A stretch of 64,000 bases of DNA. Source: Eretmocerus hayati. Its lineage: Eukaryota > Arthropoda > Insecta > Hymenoptera > Aphelinidae. The notes beneath the pieces were generated by a model that saw only the letters and a program-made list of their open reading frames with translations, did no database searches and had not been told where the DNA came from. The stretch is taken from the NCBI GenBank assembly GCA_029851415.1, contig CM056744.1, forward strand, positions 99,047,338 through 99,111,337, written 5' to 3'. Position numbers and translations under genes: made by a program. The number at the start of each line of letters is the position of its first letter. Position 1 is the first letter of the stretch. Shown in pieces: positions 1 to 13,100 of this stretch.

Positions 1-207
1 TTTCTGCTAAAACCACGAAATGTGGCATTTTGTAACGCTCGGCAAAAAAAATAAAAAAAAATAACCTCCGCCAAATTTTTTTTACTGAAAGTAGATGTCT
101 GAAAGAACATTTTCGCACAAGTTTCGTGAAAAAAAATTAAGATATATTTTTGGAATCGAGTCCTGAATTTTCGACTTTTTCGTAAATAGCTCAACTTGTA
201 TCGGCTA

Positions 208-324
208 TAGCTCCTATAAAAAGTACGATAATCGACTTCTGCAGGTGGTCAAATTGTAGGTTTTTTCAAGACCTTCAAAATGACCACCTGCAAAAGTCGA
301 TTATCACATGTCTAGTAGGAGCTA
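208..324. repeat. imperfect hairpin / foldback repeat
   Basis: Two arms of about 43 bases, beginning TAGCTCCTA and ending TAGGAGCTA, are inverted copies. Each arm contains an ATAATCGACTT-like and a GCAGGTGGTCA-like block, around a spacer of about 30 bases. It looks like a small foldback element; no clear target duplication was seen. Confidence 0.6.
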
Positions 325-1938
325 GATCGCTTTGATGCAGGCCCAAAAATCGCTAAAATTTGCTCTCAATAATTAGCTTGCAGAAGTCGTCAGGCTCACT
401 AAGTGGCCTTGGACAATTTTTTTTTCAAAAGTACTAGTCTTGACGAGAAAAATGCGCCCAAGTACGTTGAAAAATATTGAATTGCGTTGGAACTATGATT
501 TTCCTAGGATAGGCTAAAGAAGGGCCTAAAATGGTCCTTTTATGGGCCCTGGGGCCCACAGGGGGGCCGAAAAAATCTGAAAAAAAATTTTTCGTACTAT
601 TTCAACATAGTACTGATGGAAAAAAATTTTTGCGGAATTTTCCCAGACCCCCCTGGTGACGGTTTTGTCCAGCTTGCTCCAGAATGACTCATATATATAT
701 ATATACACACACACACTAACAATGCTAACCTACATAGCTGTATCTCGAGATAGGAAGCCCATTGGATCGAACCCTTGCAGATACTCCCACTTTTCACCAA
801 AACAAGAAGATACCCAAAGTTTCGTCAAGATCCATGACCCGCAAAGTTGGTGCTCCCCTCGTCAGTACGGAAATACGCTATTTATTGGAAAAAAAGCCTC
901 AAATTTTGTTGTTGGAGATAATTTAAAAGGATGAATCACAATGTCTCCCAAGTACCTGGAAAGTTATTATGGAATTCCATACTTTCATGGGTGGTAAAAT
1001 GTTCATATTTTGGACTATAAAACCGAATGGAAAAGCCAAATAAAAACAATCTGAGATATGACCCTTTTTCGTAGGCCTGTCTCACGTGGAATTACTCTAT
1101 TGTCATTTAAACGTGGATAAATCGACGCGTCAAATGGTATCTCAAACTGGAAAACTTGAGAACTTGAATATACTCCTTTTCAGACGAAGGTCAACACTTT
1201 AGAATCAAGAATTTGCTCGACAACGAAGCAATCATCCAAAACTCATACATTTCGTTTTTGTACTCCAATGTCGGACCGTTGTATATAATTAAGATAAAAT
1301 TGCAAATCTTCTGAATTTCGACCGTTAAAATTTTTACATACTCACAAAGAGTGGATCTTCAAAAATGAAAAGAATGTGACCAGTGCTACAAAATATTTGC
1401 AATTAAATTTCAAGGTCTATTATGTTGTGAAATTCCACTCCTTATAAATATACTCTAAGTGAGGTGAAAATAAAAAAGAATTCCTAACTTTGATCTTGGT
1501 ATACAAATTTCATTCCGACCATCAAAGAGACTCGTTATATCATTTCTACTAATTTTCTTGCGATAAATAGGGCTTATGCAATGAAATTAGAGAGGGATCA
1601 CAATCCAAACTATCAAAGTGGTTTCAATTTTTTAAGCGAAGAATATAAGCATCTTATCGACCAATCGATTTGCGGTCTATAATGCTTACTTGCAATCGAT
1701 GTAATCTTTAATTGCGTATCTTCTCTGTTATCTCATAATCATTCGCATTCGCCACATCATCAAATCAATGTTGCAAGAATTTAGGTTTACTCGAAGTATG
1801 GAAATAAAGTGAGATGAGTCGCTCGTACAACATTTTCATTCCTCCAAGATCAAGTATTTATAATACGTGTTACAAACCTCTATACATTTTCAGTTCCAGT
1901 TGGAACAAAAATTTCAACATACCGGTCCGGTACATAAT

Positions 1939-1939
<1 letters not shown>

Positions 1940-1980
<41 letters not shown>
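1940..1980. repeat. poly-T tract
   Basis: An uninterrupted run of 41 T. It could be the A-tail of an old retroposon on the minus strand, but nothing adjacent is recognisable as a SINE or LINE body. Confidence 0.9.
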
Positions 1981-3798
1981 CAACAAAACTTAGCGATCAG
2001 GTCAAACAAGTGAATATCATTCCGAAAGGATAAAGACACGCGAGTAATTCGAAATTTCAAAACTGCGTCACACGCATTCTTATCCACCGCAAGAGCCATC
2101 AAATATCAAGCTTATCCTTTTCTTGTTCTGGAATTTTTCACGATCTCGTGCACGCGTCTTACAATTTCATTATTACATTTATTTATAAAGAAAAAAAAAA
2201 AAAAAAATTGTGAAGATGTTACGCACGTATATATCCGACCGACCGCATGACGTCACGACTCATATATGCATTTTTTTTGCACTCTACATAATAGGTCTCG
2301 TGACGTCAGGTAAGGGAATGTATTAGATAAACAGATTTTTTTTATGAATGAGATCTTAGTTTGATATATTTTCACGATATAGGATTGAGATAAAAATAAG
2401 AGTAAGATAATGTATGCAGATGATAATTGGTTAGTATAGAGGAAGGGATTCCAGTTTTGAGCATCGAATGACGCAATGAATGAACTCGAATCCAGGAAAG
2501 TACGTATAAAGAACCGCATCGGCAGCAGATTGGGATGAAGAAGGAAAAAAAAGGAAGTATAGACGTACTTATCAAGGTATAGATCAATGAAAGATCTGGG
2601 TTTCGTGAATGATGCAAAGATATAAATAAACCGTTTTATAAAACGTTATGATATAGGCTCACGCGACTGAAAGACATCAAAATCCTCATTGGGTATATAA
2701 TAAATGTAGACGCGAGGATAAAAAAACCGCTCACGTTTTACACACAGGTATACTTTTTTTAAAAATCAACCTCGTGGAACACACTTATCAGCCCCTGAGA
2801 ATCTGATATTATCCCATTTTCCAGTTTCTCTCTTCGTTCATCTTCTTATTTCAATAATTGAAGGCTATTATAGGTACAACATGTATTTGTTGAGCGCAAT
2901 TAAATGTCGAATGAAGATTTTACACTTACTGTGACGGGAGTAAATTCTTCAAGATACAACTTGGCGAGCAAATTGAGAATACGAGAAGTGTATAATCATC
3001 GTCGTCATCACGAAGGACGGGAATAACCTTTGAATTCCTTTTTTCCTTTTTTTTTTCGTTTATTAAGGAAGAAATGTTCCGAGTGCGTCACCGCGTGTAT
3101 CCTCGTGCGCATCAGATTCTTTTTTAATGTAATTCAAGTAGATTGAAATATTAGTCATTTTACGTAGGTATGTGTTCCTTGAAAAACTAAATGTATGGAT
3201 ATTTTAAGCACATGTGACTATAGAAATTCCGTAAATAGGCAGTCTAGGTATTAAAATAATGGGCTATTTTTTATGGTCTGTGTCGTGTACTCTGATCTCT
3301 GATGGATTTGAATATCTGCAAGTGAGCCAAGAGATTTTTTCGATTCACGAAAAGAGTGATGCGCGAGAATATTTTATGAAAAATTTTTCTTGTAACTATA
3401 TCTAGAGCATAGAATTTTGAAAAGTTCTGCATCTAATGCTGAAATCTCAATAATGAAGGCCTTGGTAAAAATGAGAATGAGACTGAATTTGTATAAACTC
3501 TGAAAATCATCCTGGTCTCTCATTTTTAATCGAAAAGTTTTCGAGTGAACAGGAATGATTGATTCCTTACTTCTGAAATAATTGCAATGTTCTGAAACCG
3601 ATTCATGTTTTAGGGTCGTCATTCATTCATGATCGAAGAGCTGCGTGATAGCAATTACGTTTGGCTGTATCGGATCAAAATTATCGCTTTAGTATGTGTG
3701 ACAGTTAATGTTTGAAACTTGATACAAAAAGTGCGATTCCATTTTGAGGTACTTATGACCACCGATATGTTCGTTATCTCGTAAAACTTCCTTTCCTA

Positions 3799-3911
3799 CC
3801 TTGATAAAAATTATGAGCATTTTCTCGACAATAAGTGACCGAGTCGCATTGCTATAGACTGACCATGTGTATAGGTGTCCAGAAAAAAATCGTCACATTT
3901 CTATACCAGAG
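3799..3911. mobile_element. small TA-flanked MITE, copy 1
   Basis: The element begins CCTTGATAAAAATTATGAG and ends with CACATTTCTATACCAGAG, flanked by TA on both sides. Its ends and the internal GTCCAGAAAAA block match the element at 31317-31437, whose terminal repeats are better conserved. I infer two diverged copies of one MITE family with a TA target preference. Confidence 0.55.
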
Positions 3912-4231
3912 TATTTTTATCTCTTTTCCTTTTTTGATGAAACTTCAAAAATACTGCTTATGTGATATGATATTATCAAACTCAAGATTCGAGAATACTC
4001 ATTTGGCTAATCAGAGTGGTACCTATAGCGATTGAACGACACAACTTTTCGCATCACATGGAAGTTCAATGGCACTAATAATCATACATACTCGATTGTA
4101 TGTATACAAAGTTTGATGCTATGGAAGTTAGAAATACAGATTTTCAAACCCATCAGACATCACGTGATATTACAGGTAGAGAGTTCGATGTAAACTGATT
4201 TTGTAACGTTCGAATCTATTTTCATGTGTTC

Positions 4232-4255
4232 GTTAGGTGCAATGTTGCACCTAAC
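4232..4255. repeat. short perfect palindrome
   Basis: Two 11-base arms GTTAGGTGCAA / TTGCACCTAAC separated by two bases. It may be a small MITE remnant or chance. Confidence 0.5.
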
Positions 4256-5715
4256 AAAATCCATTCAAATATGAAAATTTCTTTTGGTCGTTCGAAAAAC
4301 GTTTCTCAACGTTTGCAAGATAATCTGAAGAGGATTAAAATTGAAAAATAAAAAAAATCACTGAAAGTATTAAAAATTTGGTTCCACTGGTGCACAAATG
4401 AGTGAATACATATAACTTTGGAAACGCACATGGGATTTTTTCGAATATGTATGAGATAGAGCTCCAGTCGAGTGCATTTGTATAATCTATCTTTTGAAAA
4501 ATTCATATCGCAAGAGGACGTGCTCTCAAGAGTCATCTTGCATCAAGAAGCAAACTTCTCGCGCGGGTGTAAACAAAATCGTCCTCGCACGCGAATATAA
4601 GCGCGCCACGAACACATCTATACATATTCGCGAATGTTCTGTTATAGGAAAAACTCTCTACATATACTTCGTAATTCTGTTAATGGCTACTTTGAAAAAT
4701 TCACAATGTTTGCACGGTTTTAATCTGACTTTTAACCCTTTGGTTAGAATTTACAAAAACTCTCCGTGTGGCGTTGAGATATTTGAAAAAATTAGAGCAT
4801 TGAAGGCCATCGAGTTCCCTCAAATTCAAAATAGGAATCAAATAATTGTTAATTCCTACATGCGAATTCAAACTACTGGACAAATCCAATTGGGTGATTG
4901 CCATCGTTTGTAAACATTTAATACATTACAACAATAGCTTGTTAACCGATTTCAAACTTACTTGTTTTTGGCGCCAAAAGTAATCGGCGATGTCAATTTT
5001 TTTTTACGGTTCCTCGGATTCTTTCTGTAATCTTGATCAAAAGTACCTTTAATTCCTCTGCTTCGAAGAATTTTTAATCTCGCCGTTGTTTTCCTAATCG
5101 AGATGTAGCTATAGACGCGGGTTACACTCACGCACGAGAAAATTTTGCAGAGCGGATATCGGTATTCAATTATGTCAGTAATGTATTGATACGTCGCGAT
5201 CAACACTCCGACCAGTACTGATCGCTTTAACGATCACTTGAGTAAGCGATACCTAGGTATAGATACCTTTATTTCGATTTCAAGTGTATTGGTTCATAGT
5301 TTATTGATACATTGGAATCATTGTGTAAATAGGTGTGCGACAACGACGATGTAACGATTTTATTTGGGCAAGCCCGCGTAAATATACTATATCGTGATCG
5401 CTACATTGGGAGGTTTGTGCCTACGCTATCTCATCATATCTTTGTCCATGAAACGTTTTGATTTTTTTTTACACCTGATTTTTTGTTCCAACATCATGTT
5501 TCCTAAATTTTTTTGATCATAATGAATATATCTGGTGGTATTCGACTTTGCTATACTGAAAATCTTTCAGTTTTTCAATCATAAGCTGTGAAAACTTCAG
5601 TCGAATGTAAAAAGATTCTTCATAATTATTATCGTTGTTGTTCGATGATGAATCGTATACATCGTAATAGTTGGTCCGAATTCTCGAAGAATAAGCATTT
5701 GCCTTTTTTAACGAT

Positions 5716-5735
5716 AAACTCGCTGCAGCGAGTTT
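5716..5735. repeat. 20-bp perfect palindrome
   Basis: AAACTCGCTGCAGCGAGTTT is fully self-complementary with no spacer. No function can be assigned. Confidence 0.5.
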
Positions 5736-7779
5736 AAAAGTTAACCATGGTTATATCTTAGATGCCATAAAACCCAGCCTATTCATACAATGTGAGTACA
5801 AGAAATTTAATTAAAAATTGAAGTAGAGCACCAATCATGGAATCTCACTTGATTACGAATGAATCACTTGAAGTGATTGAATCATCCAAGTCGTTTTGAT
5901 CTCAAAATAACGCTTAATTCAGTAGGATCTCGATTCTGACGTGAATCTGTTAAGTATCGAATACAGATGTTTCATAAAATTATTTCCAACTCGATAAAGA
6001 AATTCGTCGATCATCATCGATTCTGGCAAGTAATAAATAAAGAAGAATAATAAGAGTAATCGAGCGAAAAATTGTGTGATCGTAAAAAGACTCCTGATGG
6101 GTTCTGACGAAATTTTTACGGGTGGATTGTCGATTGAATGAATGAATACTCAACAATATTTGCAGTGATCGAATAATGTTTTATTTCTATCAACTTGACC
6201 ACACATAAATTCCATTTCTATATCTTTCTTTCTTCACTCTCATTCTTCGTTTGTTTAAAACGACCGTCATTCGATATTCATATTTCATTAAGAAAAAAAA
6301 AAAACTTGTACAAATTGTGGCAGACGTAGGTGAAGGTACGACAATTTTGTGTTCTTAATTGTACTTGGGTTTTTGGTAGAAATGCGCATAAGAAAGAAAA
6401 GCAACAATATTCAAAAGAGTACAAAGCAAACTATGCATTTCACTATTTGTTCATTCTTTTTACTTATTACTATATATGCATTACTCTGAATCGATTTCAT
6501 TTTCTATTATTTACATAGATAGTTGGAGATGAAAGACGCAAAAAATATGTTCTAGTTTCAATGATAATACATGCATGATCATTTTCTGCTCCACACTTTC
6601 AATCTGAAACCTCGCACATGGTTGCGATGACAACCTGGCAAATAGTTTGTCGAACTTATAAGTGATGATCGTATAGATTGGATACATCTAAGAAAGTCTT
6701 CAGTTAGGGTATGGAACAAAGTATCATCGTACAATTGCCGTAATGATCTCTACCATACATTTTCATGAATATCAACAACAGTGAGTATGGAAAATTACAA
6801 TGATTACGATCTGCTCTTGCATTCCTCTTTTTTCATTATGCAAGCTGAGTATAACGTAGTGGCTATTAGATCAACAAATATCACAAAGCCTCAATTCATT
6901 ATTCGTTTTCACGCATTTTCATTCCACGATGGCAGAGTTTGCTCTGGTATGGATTACTGTGGAAACCAAAAATTTCAATGGTCTATCCTCGAGCATCATA
7001 ATTTTACAGAATTTCTGACTGAGGAATAATACACTTTGATAATAAAAAATATCATCCAATGAGGATCTCATCAATGAATGAATCAAATTGTAAAGTAATG
7101 ATGAAAAGTATTGGTAGATGTTACTAGTGTTCTAGAGCTTGGATAAACATCAATGCGCACTTATTTGTATCAAATTAGCATTATGCATGGGAATTTATTC
7201 TAAAAAATATGGTTAAGTAGAAAAGAGTTTGAATGCTCGAGAAAGAAATGAGTGAAGCACAGTAGTAAAGGTTGAGTATCCAGTTTTGAAGCACTATTAA
7301 ATAAATTCTTGTGTTCAACTATCAGGGTATCTATCAATGAAAGTTGGAACGCAGTTGAGGACATGCGTCAGATACGTTGACAACGCTTTACATATTTAAT
7401 ACAAAATTCGATCTCCATACTCGCAAAACTTATAATCACATACAGTTAAACAATAATATAAAAACATTCAACTTCACGATCGAATGGAACCCAACTTCTG
7501 GATCCTAATAATGATATAGATCAAAAATTAAACGTAGATGTATATATAACGCAATGATTCTCTTATCATTGAGTCAAAAAAGATTGTAACAATAAAAGAA
7601 CTATACACTACATAAACAGCCTGACAATCCATGTTGAATCTCAACTTACAAATTGTCAAGTACTTCGTAAAGTGATGGGGAAGAATTGAGTATCAAATTT
7701 ACTACCAAGTGAATTTTCAATTGTGAGTTGACGAGATTTTTTTCCAATGCTGAAAATTCATGACGCATATCTTGATATA

Positions 7780-8141
7780 CAGTACCGCTCATGAATTCTG
7801 GGGTGGTGAACGCAACATCACTCTCCTTTAAAATAGCAATATCTCGGGCTGTTCGGTTTGGATGATTTATATCGATTATCTCGAAGGTACTAGAAACTGG
7901 TCAAAAGTTACAACGAAACTGCAGGTGTATCAATGGGAGTGAAAATTTCCGACTTTAGACCAGTATCTAACACCTTCGAGATAATTGGTAAAAATCGTTC
8001 ACATTACTGAAAAGTTAGCATTTTTTCTGCTCTTCAAGATGCTTTGTTCTAGAATTGTTCTCCGACGCATAGAGTCCGAGATATCGCTATTTTAAAGGAG
8101 TGATATTGCGTTTACCGTCCCAGAGTCTATGAGCGGCACTG
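7780..8141. mobile_element. Tc1/mariner-type MITE (362 bp)
   Basis: Terminal inverted repeats of about 70 bases, starting CAGTACCGCTCATGAATTC on the left and CAGTGCCGCTCATAGACTC on the right read inward. A TA dinucleotide lies on each side (7778-7779 and 8142-8143). The CAGT start and TA duplication are usual for Tc1/mariner-class elements. No transposase frame is present, so it is non-autonomous. The arms continue through TCCTTTAAAATAGC. Confidence 0.85.
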
Positions 8142-8143
8142 TA

Positions 8144-9766
8144 TTCACTTGAAAGTATATTTCGATACTCACTTTGCTATCATATGAATTTTAATTCACT
8201 TGGCTGCTAGCAACATTCTTTCAAAAACTTTTGTTAGTGTAGAAGACAATTTTCCTTGATATAGTTTGAAGCTCGGTTTGAAGAAATCGTAGTAGATTTC
8301 GTCATTTTCCTCAAATATATGATGATCATGAGCAATACGTTCGTTCAAAAATAAAATGTACAAATTTCTATACTTTCAATTGATGCTGTTTGTAGCTGCC
8401 TTTTCAAAATTGGAAAAATACTAAGTATCCGTTGAATTGGCTTGCATTGTATGACACAATAGATAAATCTCCCAGAAACAATTCAAAATTACTCTAAAAA
8501 TCGATCTGATATGAAAACTATATCGTGATCTCATCTTTAAAAAGAACCAAAAATAATAATTATTATGCATGATTAAGGAAATCTTACTACAATCCACATT
8601 TTGGATAATGTATACACGAGTATTGCGAGTCGATTCACAGATCCGCAAAGTCGATACAATGGATTAAAAACAAATTCATTTCAGCGAACCAAAACAGAGA
8701 GCACTTGTTTTTCGCAAACAGCTCTAGTTCTTAGGACGAACACCGAAGCTTACACGTGATTCTAAACCGTTATCACTAATATTACCATCATAGCAATCAT
8801 TCTTATTGTTGTTATAAATATTACTATCAATAGCAATGATTAATTCATCTGTTTTGTTCATGAACACATTAAAAAAAAACCGCGAATGAATTTGTAAGTT
8901 CGCGCGCCCATTTATACTTGCTCTCGTGTAAGCCTTCGCTTACTTCATTCAGCGAAGAATCACATTAATCACACGCACAATGAAAAGCTACGCACACCTA
9001 CTATATATATATAATGTTCACCATTGTAGAATCTATATATCTCAAACTGGACGCACTCGAACAGGCACTCGCAGTTATGAAACAAAAAATATATCTAAAG
9101 ATACGCACAAAGATTAAGACAAAAAGATGGCCATGTACAATAAGCAACACATAAGCCATCTGAGATAACAATCACGAGAAACAAAGGAGCTTTGCCAAAT
9201 TTCTCAAAAGTGACTCAATAAATCTCCCAGAGATCACGGATGGGTATCGTCTCGTAACTACAACCTTAATATAAATATTAAAAAATGAAACAAGTTGAAA
9301 CACTGAAAAATTCTGGGTCTCAAGTGGAAACCACCCATTTGACCAAATTCAAGCACTAAAAATTCATTTACAACGTTGGAGAGCTGGCGGTTGCTCTACT
9401 CAAATGGATTCAAAAAAGTCTTTTCACGCACAGAGTTCAATTGAATACTCATTTTTTTAGAATTCATAAGAGCAATCGATCAGTCGTCCTGCAACTCTCA
9501 CCAGAATTGAGAGTTGGCCTCGAAGCAAAAATATATAACACGAACTCGACCCCATCAGCTCATACCATTACGTCGAAGTGAGCAATATCCACACAAAGAC
9601 GCTTTAAGCGTTGATAAAAAATACAAAAATTGGCGCGCTAAGGGTTGATTCGATGAGGTCGAGACTGCTGCTGTTGCTGATGCTCACTAGCTTTTTTGCG
9701 ACGACGACGACTGATTCGTGCAGCAGATCCGCGCGCTGCGCTTGGCTGCGGCGTATCGGCCGCGAA
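8144..9766 (-). other. 3' flank and probable 3' UTR of the elongase gene
   Basis: This lies directly after the elongase stop codon on the minus strand, so part of it should be 3' UTR. I did not find a convincing polyadenylation signal to fix its end. No other gene is visible. Confidence 0.35.
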
Positions 9767-10144
9767 TTAGGCGATTTTCTTTTCACTGCTATTATTGTTT
9801 GCTACGTAACCGTTGTTTGTTCCGCTGCTGTAACAGCTGTTGTATTCTTTATTGTAAATCTGTGCGTATGTGGAGTATCCATTCTGCTTGTGTTTGGCAT
9901 TCGTGGACGAGGAAATATCCTTATCATCAAGGACGGGCATACACGCGCCCGTATTGCCATTGCTCATTGCAGAAGAGGATTTGGACGGCCTCATAGATTT
10001 GGTGTACTTGGCTTTGTAGAAATCAGAGAAGAGACCAAGGAACAATAGTCCGTGCAGACCTATCCAAATCATAAAGCTGCGTGGGTAGTCGCACTCGGTG
10101 AACAACAGCTGGAACTGGTGCGTCATTATCGCTACGAACTGCAC
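9767..10144 (-). CDS. ELOVL-like: elongase exon 5 (C-terminus)
   Basis: 378 bases including stop TAA, residues 212-336. The first half holds the conserved MTHQFQLLF and the last membrane segments. The second half is a low-complexity tail rich in S, N and Y, ending KKIA. Confidence 0.93.
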   Translation of the reverse strand: MQFVAIMTHQFQLLFTECDYPRSFMIWIGLHGLLFLGLFSDFYKAKYTKSMRPSKSSSAMSNGNTGACMPVLDDKDISSSTNAKHKQNGYSTYAQIYNKEYNSCYSSGTNNGYVANNNSSEKKIA

Positions 10145-13100
10145 CTGCAAGTAATCGAAATTTGTCTGAGTTAGTTATAGTTCTCTGCGGGTTTTTTAGA
10201 TACTAGATAGGCTCGAAGGGAATTGTTCATAGCAATAGGTGGTAAAGAACAATATTTCTAGAAGCTTCACGAGTAAAGTCGATTAGCGTTTCTTTGAAAT
10301 CACTAAAATTTTGTGAAAAATTTTTAAAAAATCGAGGAATGATCGAATCATCCGTAGTACCAGTTTTAAACGAACGTTTCTAGGAATTTATTCACTATTG
10401 ACTCGAATTTGTGATATGGGGAATATCTTCCTCCTCACTAATGCCTTATTGATTTCTTACTGAAATTTCCTCAGACACTTTTGGTATTTCAATTTACAAT
10501 ATAAAATTAAAAAAAAAATTGTGAAAAGATGCAACCAAATCATTCCTGGAGCTTGCCGGATAGTTTTTTTTTTGAGATTGAATAAATTTGCAATCAGTGG
10601 ACATAAAGAAGTTTTGTCTCACATAAGTAAATATCATCAAAGTCTCGAAGTAATTAGAAAATCGGGACAAGAAGGAACTTATTTTTTTGTTCTTATACTT
10701 CCGGTGAACTTGAAAATGTCCGAGGAAGTTCAATCTCAATATGGGTTTTTTTGTAGCCAAAGTGTACTAATGTATATTTCCCACATGTTACGCGAGAAAC
10801 ATCTAACAATCTTGACTAAAATATTGATCAAATTCAGAACAAATTTCATTAATTAACACGTCCACTACGGAGGCTGAAATCGATGATCTTTCCCCAGGTG
10901 CGGCGGGGCCCACCGGTGGGCCCCGCTCAATGTTATTTCCGATAAGGCCAAAATTCTCAGCACTGGGGAAAAGACAGGCGGGGCCCACCGTTGGGCCCCG
11001 CCGCAGCGAACGTGTTAATTCATTCGGCAGGATTACATCCGAGATAAAATCTCGATTAAATCGTAATTTCAACAAAGAAATAGCTGAATTCGTGATATAG
11101 TGTGAGAATCTTACCATTTGGAAGGTAGTCAGATACTTCTTCCACCAGATATACTTTTGATACTCAGGACCCATGGCGGCAATCATGTAATAAAAGTACA
11201 TGACAATGTGTACAAATGTGTTGAGCAAAGCGAAGAAGGTCGAGTGGCCACCGGGTGCGAATTTCAGTCCCATCCATACAGAGAAGGGCATGATTCCATG
11301 GTGAATCACATGTAGCGTCGATACGTGTTGATTTTTCTTGCGCAGGATAAAGAAGAGCTGTAAACAAATATTTAAAAATTAATCTCACACATACTTTCAG
11401 ATCTGAAATTGCAGCATAATATGTCATTCGTCAATGACGACAAGATTTGAGTCAAACATTATCTTGCCATAAGAGTCGAGCGAGTATAGAATCAGGGTTG
11501 GACCTTGATTTCAAAATACTCTTACGTAAAGATTGCAATCTCATTCGATGTGATTGAAGGTGCAGACTTTACGAAAGCTCTCTTGATCATCAATTTGGCA
11601 GAAAATTTATTTGAATACTAGGTTGGCGCTAAAATTATGTGTCATGTACATACAATTCGCAAATGCTGAGTATTATTATAATAAAACCAGTGCCATACAA
11701 GAATCGAGGCTTCAATCAGTATTAAAATCAATAGGCCGTAACTAAATGCGACATGATTTGCTTCTTAAATTTTGCATCACCAAAAAATTTCAGGTCATAT
11801 CACATAAGTACGAGTACCAAGGGAGGTTCATCAATGTTATTTTTTATCCGTACTTCAATTGTATACCGCAACGTTCACGAAGAAATCGCTAATTTTGATG
11901 ACACTATTTTAGCGGAAGAAACAAAAATGAAAAAAAAAACGAGACACATACAGTACATCAAACAGAAGCTCAGTCAAGTCATTGCACCACAAAAGCAGGT
12001 GTCCAAGCAATTTGTAAATGAGTTACGAGAGAGACGCACGGGCTTCTATATACTGATTTCGTCAGACCGACAACGAGGTTGAAGTACCAGTTTTTGCGGC
12101 TTTTGGACAGCCGACAAACGAAAATGAGAAAAAAAAGTTGAGGAAGGAAGTGCATCAAGTCGCAGCAGTCGAGGGGCAACTTTCGCGTTGTGGCATAATA
12201 TATATAGGTCGATAAATGCGAGCATATACGTATACTTTTTAAGTAAGTGTATCGTTCACATATAGAAGGGTGCAACAGGTGTATTTAGAGCGAGACGTAT
12301 GCATCTTATTGCTGGAGGTGTGCGAGTTTTGATGGTTTTGGGAGAGATCATTGTGGTGCAAATGGTATTTTTTACAAGAGCTAAAGTGAGTTAAATTGAA
12401 AGCGCGATCGATTTTAAACGTTGGTGCAATGGATAATTCGAGACTGTAGTAAGTGAGAATTTTGAGTGGATGAGCCTAACATACAATCTGATAAAACAAA
12501 TTGTAAATCACTGAAACCATTCATTATAGCGTTGTGTTGATTTGAGAATCATGCAAGTCTTCCAGTATTGAGGGGTGATAAGGTATGGAGGTATACACAT
12601 TCTGCCAAATGCTCGATTTCACATACATGTATTAAGCTTGAATTATCGTATCTATCATTTTCTGAATATACAGTGAAGAAAAAATATCTTGGAGGTTTTA
12701 TCAGATTCGTCTATTTGTTACAATACTACTATAATTTAGCCGTAAGTATACCGGCGTCGATAAATTCATTTGAGTACAATATCAGAGCGACAAACCCACG
12801 AAAAATGTACAAGGCTACAGAAAGTTGTCGGAAGTCCGTCTCCCTTATAAAATACATTGTCTGCTATGGCACGGCTGCCCCTTCAAATAAATTCTCTGAA
12901 TGCGACTGCGTATACGTCTCTGAACTTATGATTGACTATCAGCTGAGATTACTTGCTCTTGACATTACAAGTAAAGTATATCAATGCAATTACTAAGATA
13001 CTCGAAAAATACAGAAGAAACAGTTGATTTTACAAGACGGATAGAATATGATTCACAAGAATCAAGGCTAAACGAATCTGGTACCTCTAGCGAAAATTCT

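Larger units (their letters stand above)
1..7777. other. gene-free AT-rich DNA
   Basis: I see no exon with coding character here. Reading frames are short and several begin with non-ATG codons. What it does hold is a hairpin at 208-324, a poly-T run at 1940-1980, a small TA-flanked element at 3799-3911, and two short perfect palindromes at 4232-4255 and 5716-5735. The rest is unannotated. Confidence 0.5.

Noticed and set aside
4494..4913. 139-aa plus-strand frame
   Set aside because: Starts with a non-ATG codon, has no recognisable domain and low-complexity AT-driven composition.
9611..10048. 145-aa plus-strand frame
   Set aside because: Antisense to elongase exon 5, which has clear family similarity and proper splice sites.
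12568..12996. 142-aa plus-strand frame
   Set aside because: Non-ATG start, lies in an elongase intron on the opposite strand, no recognisable motif.
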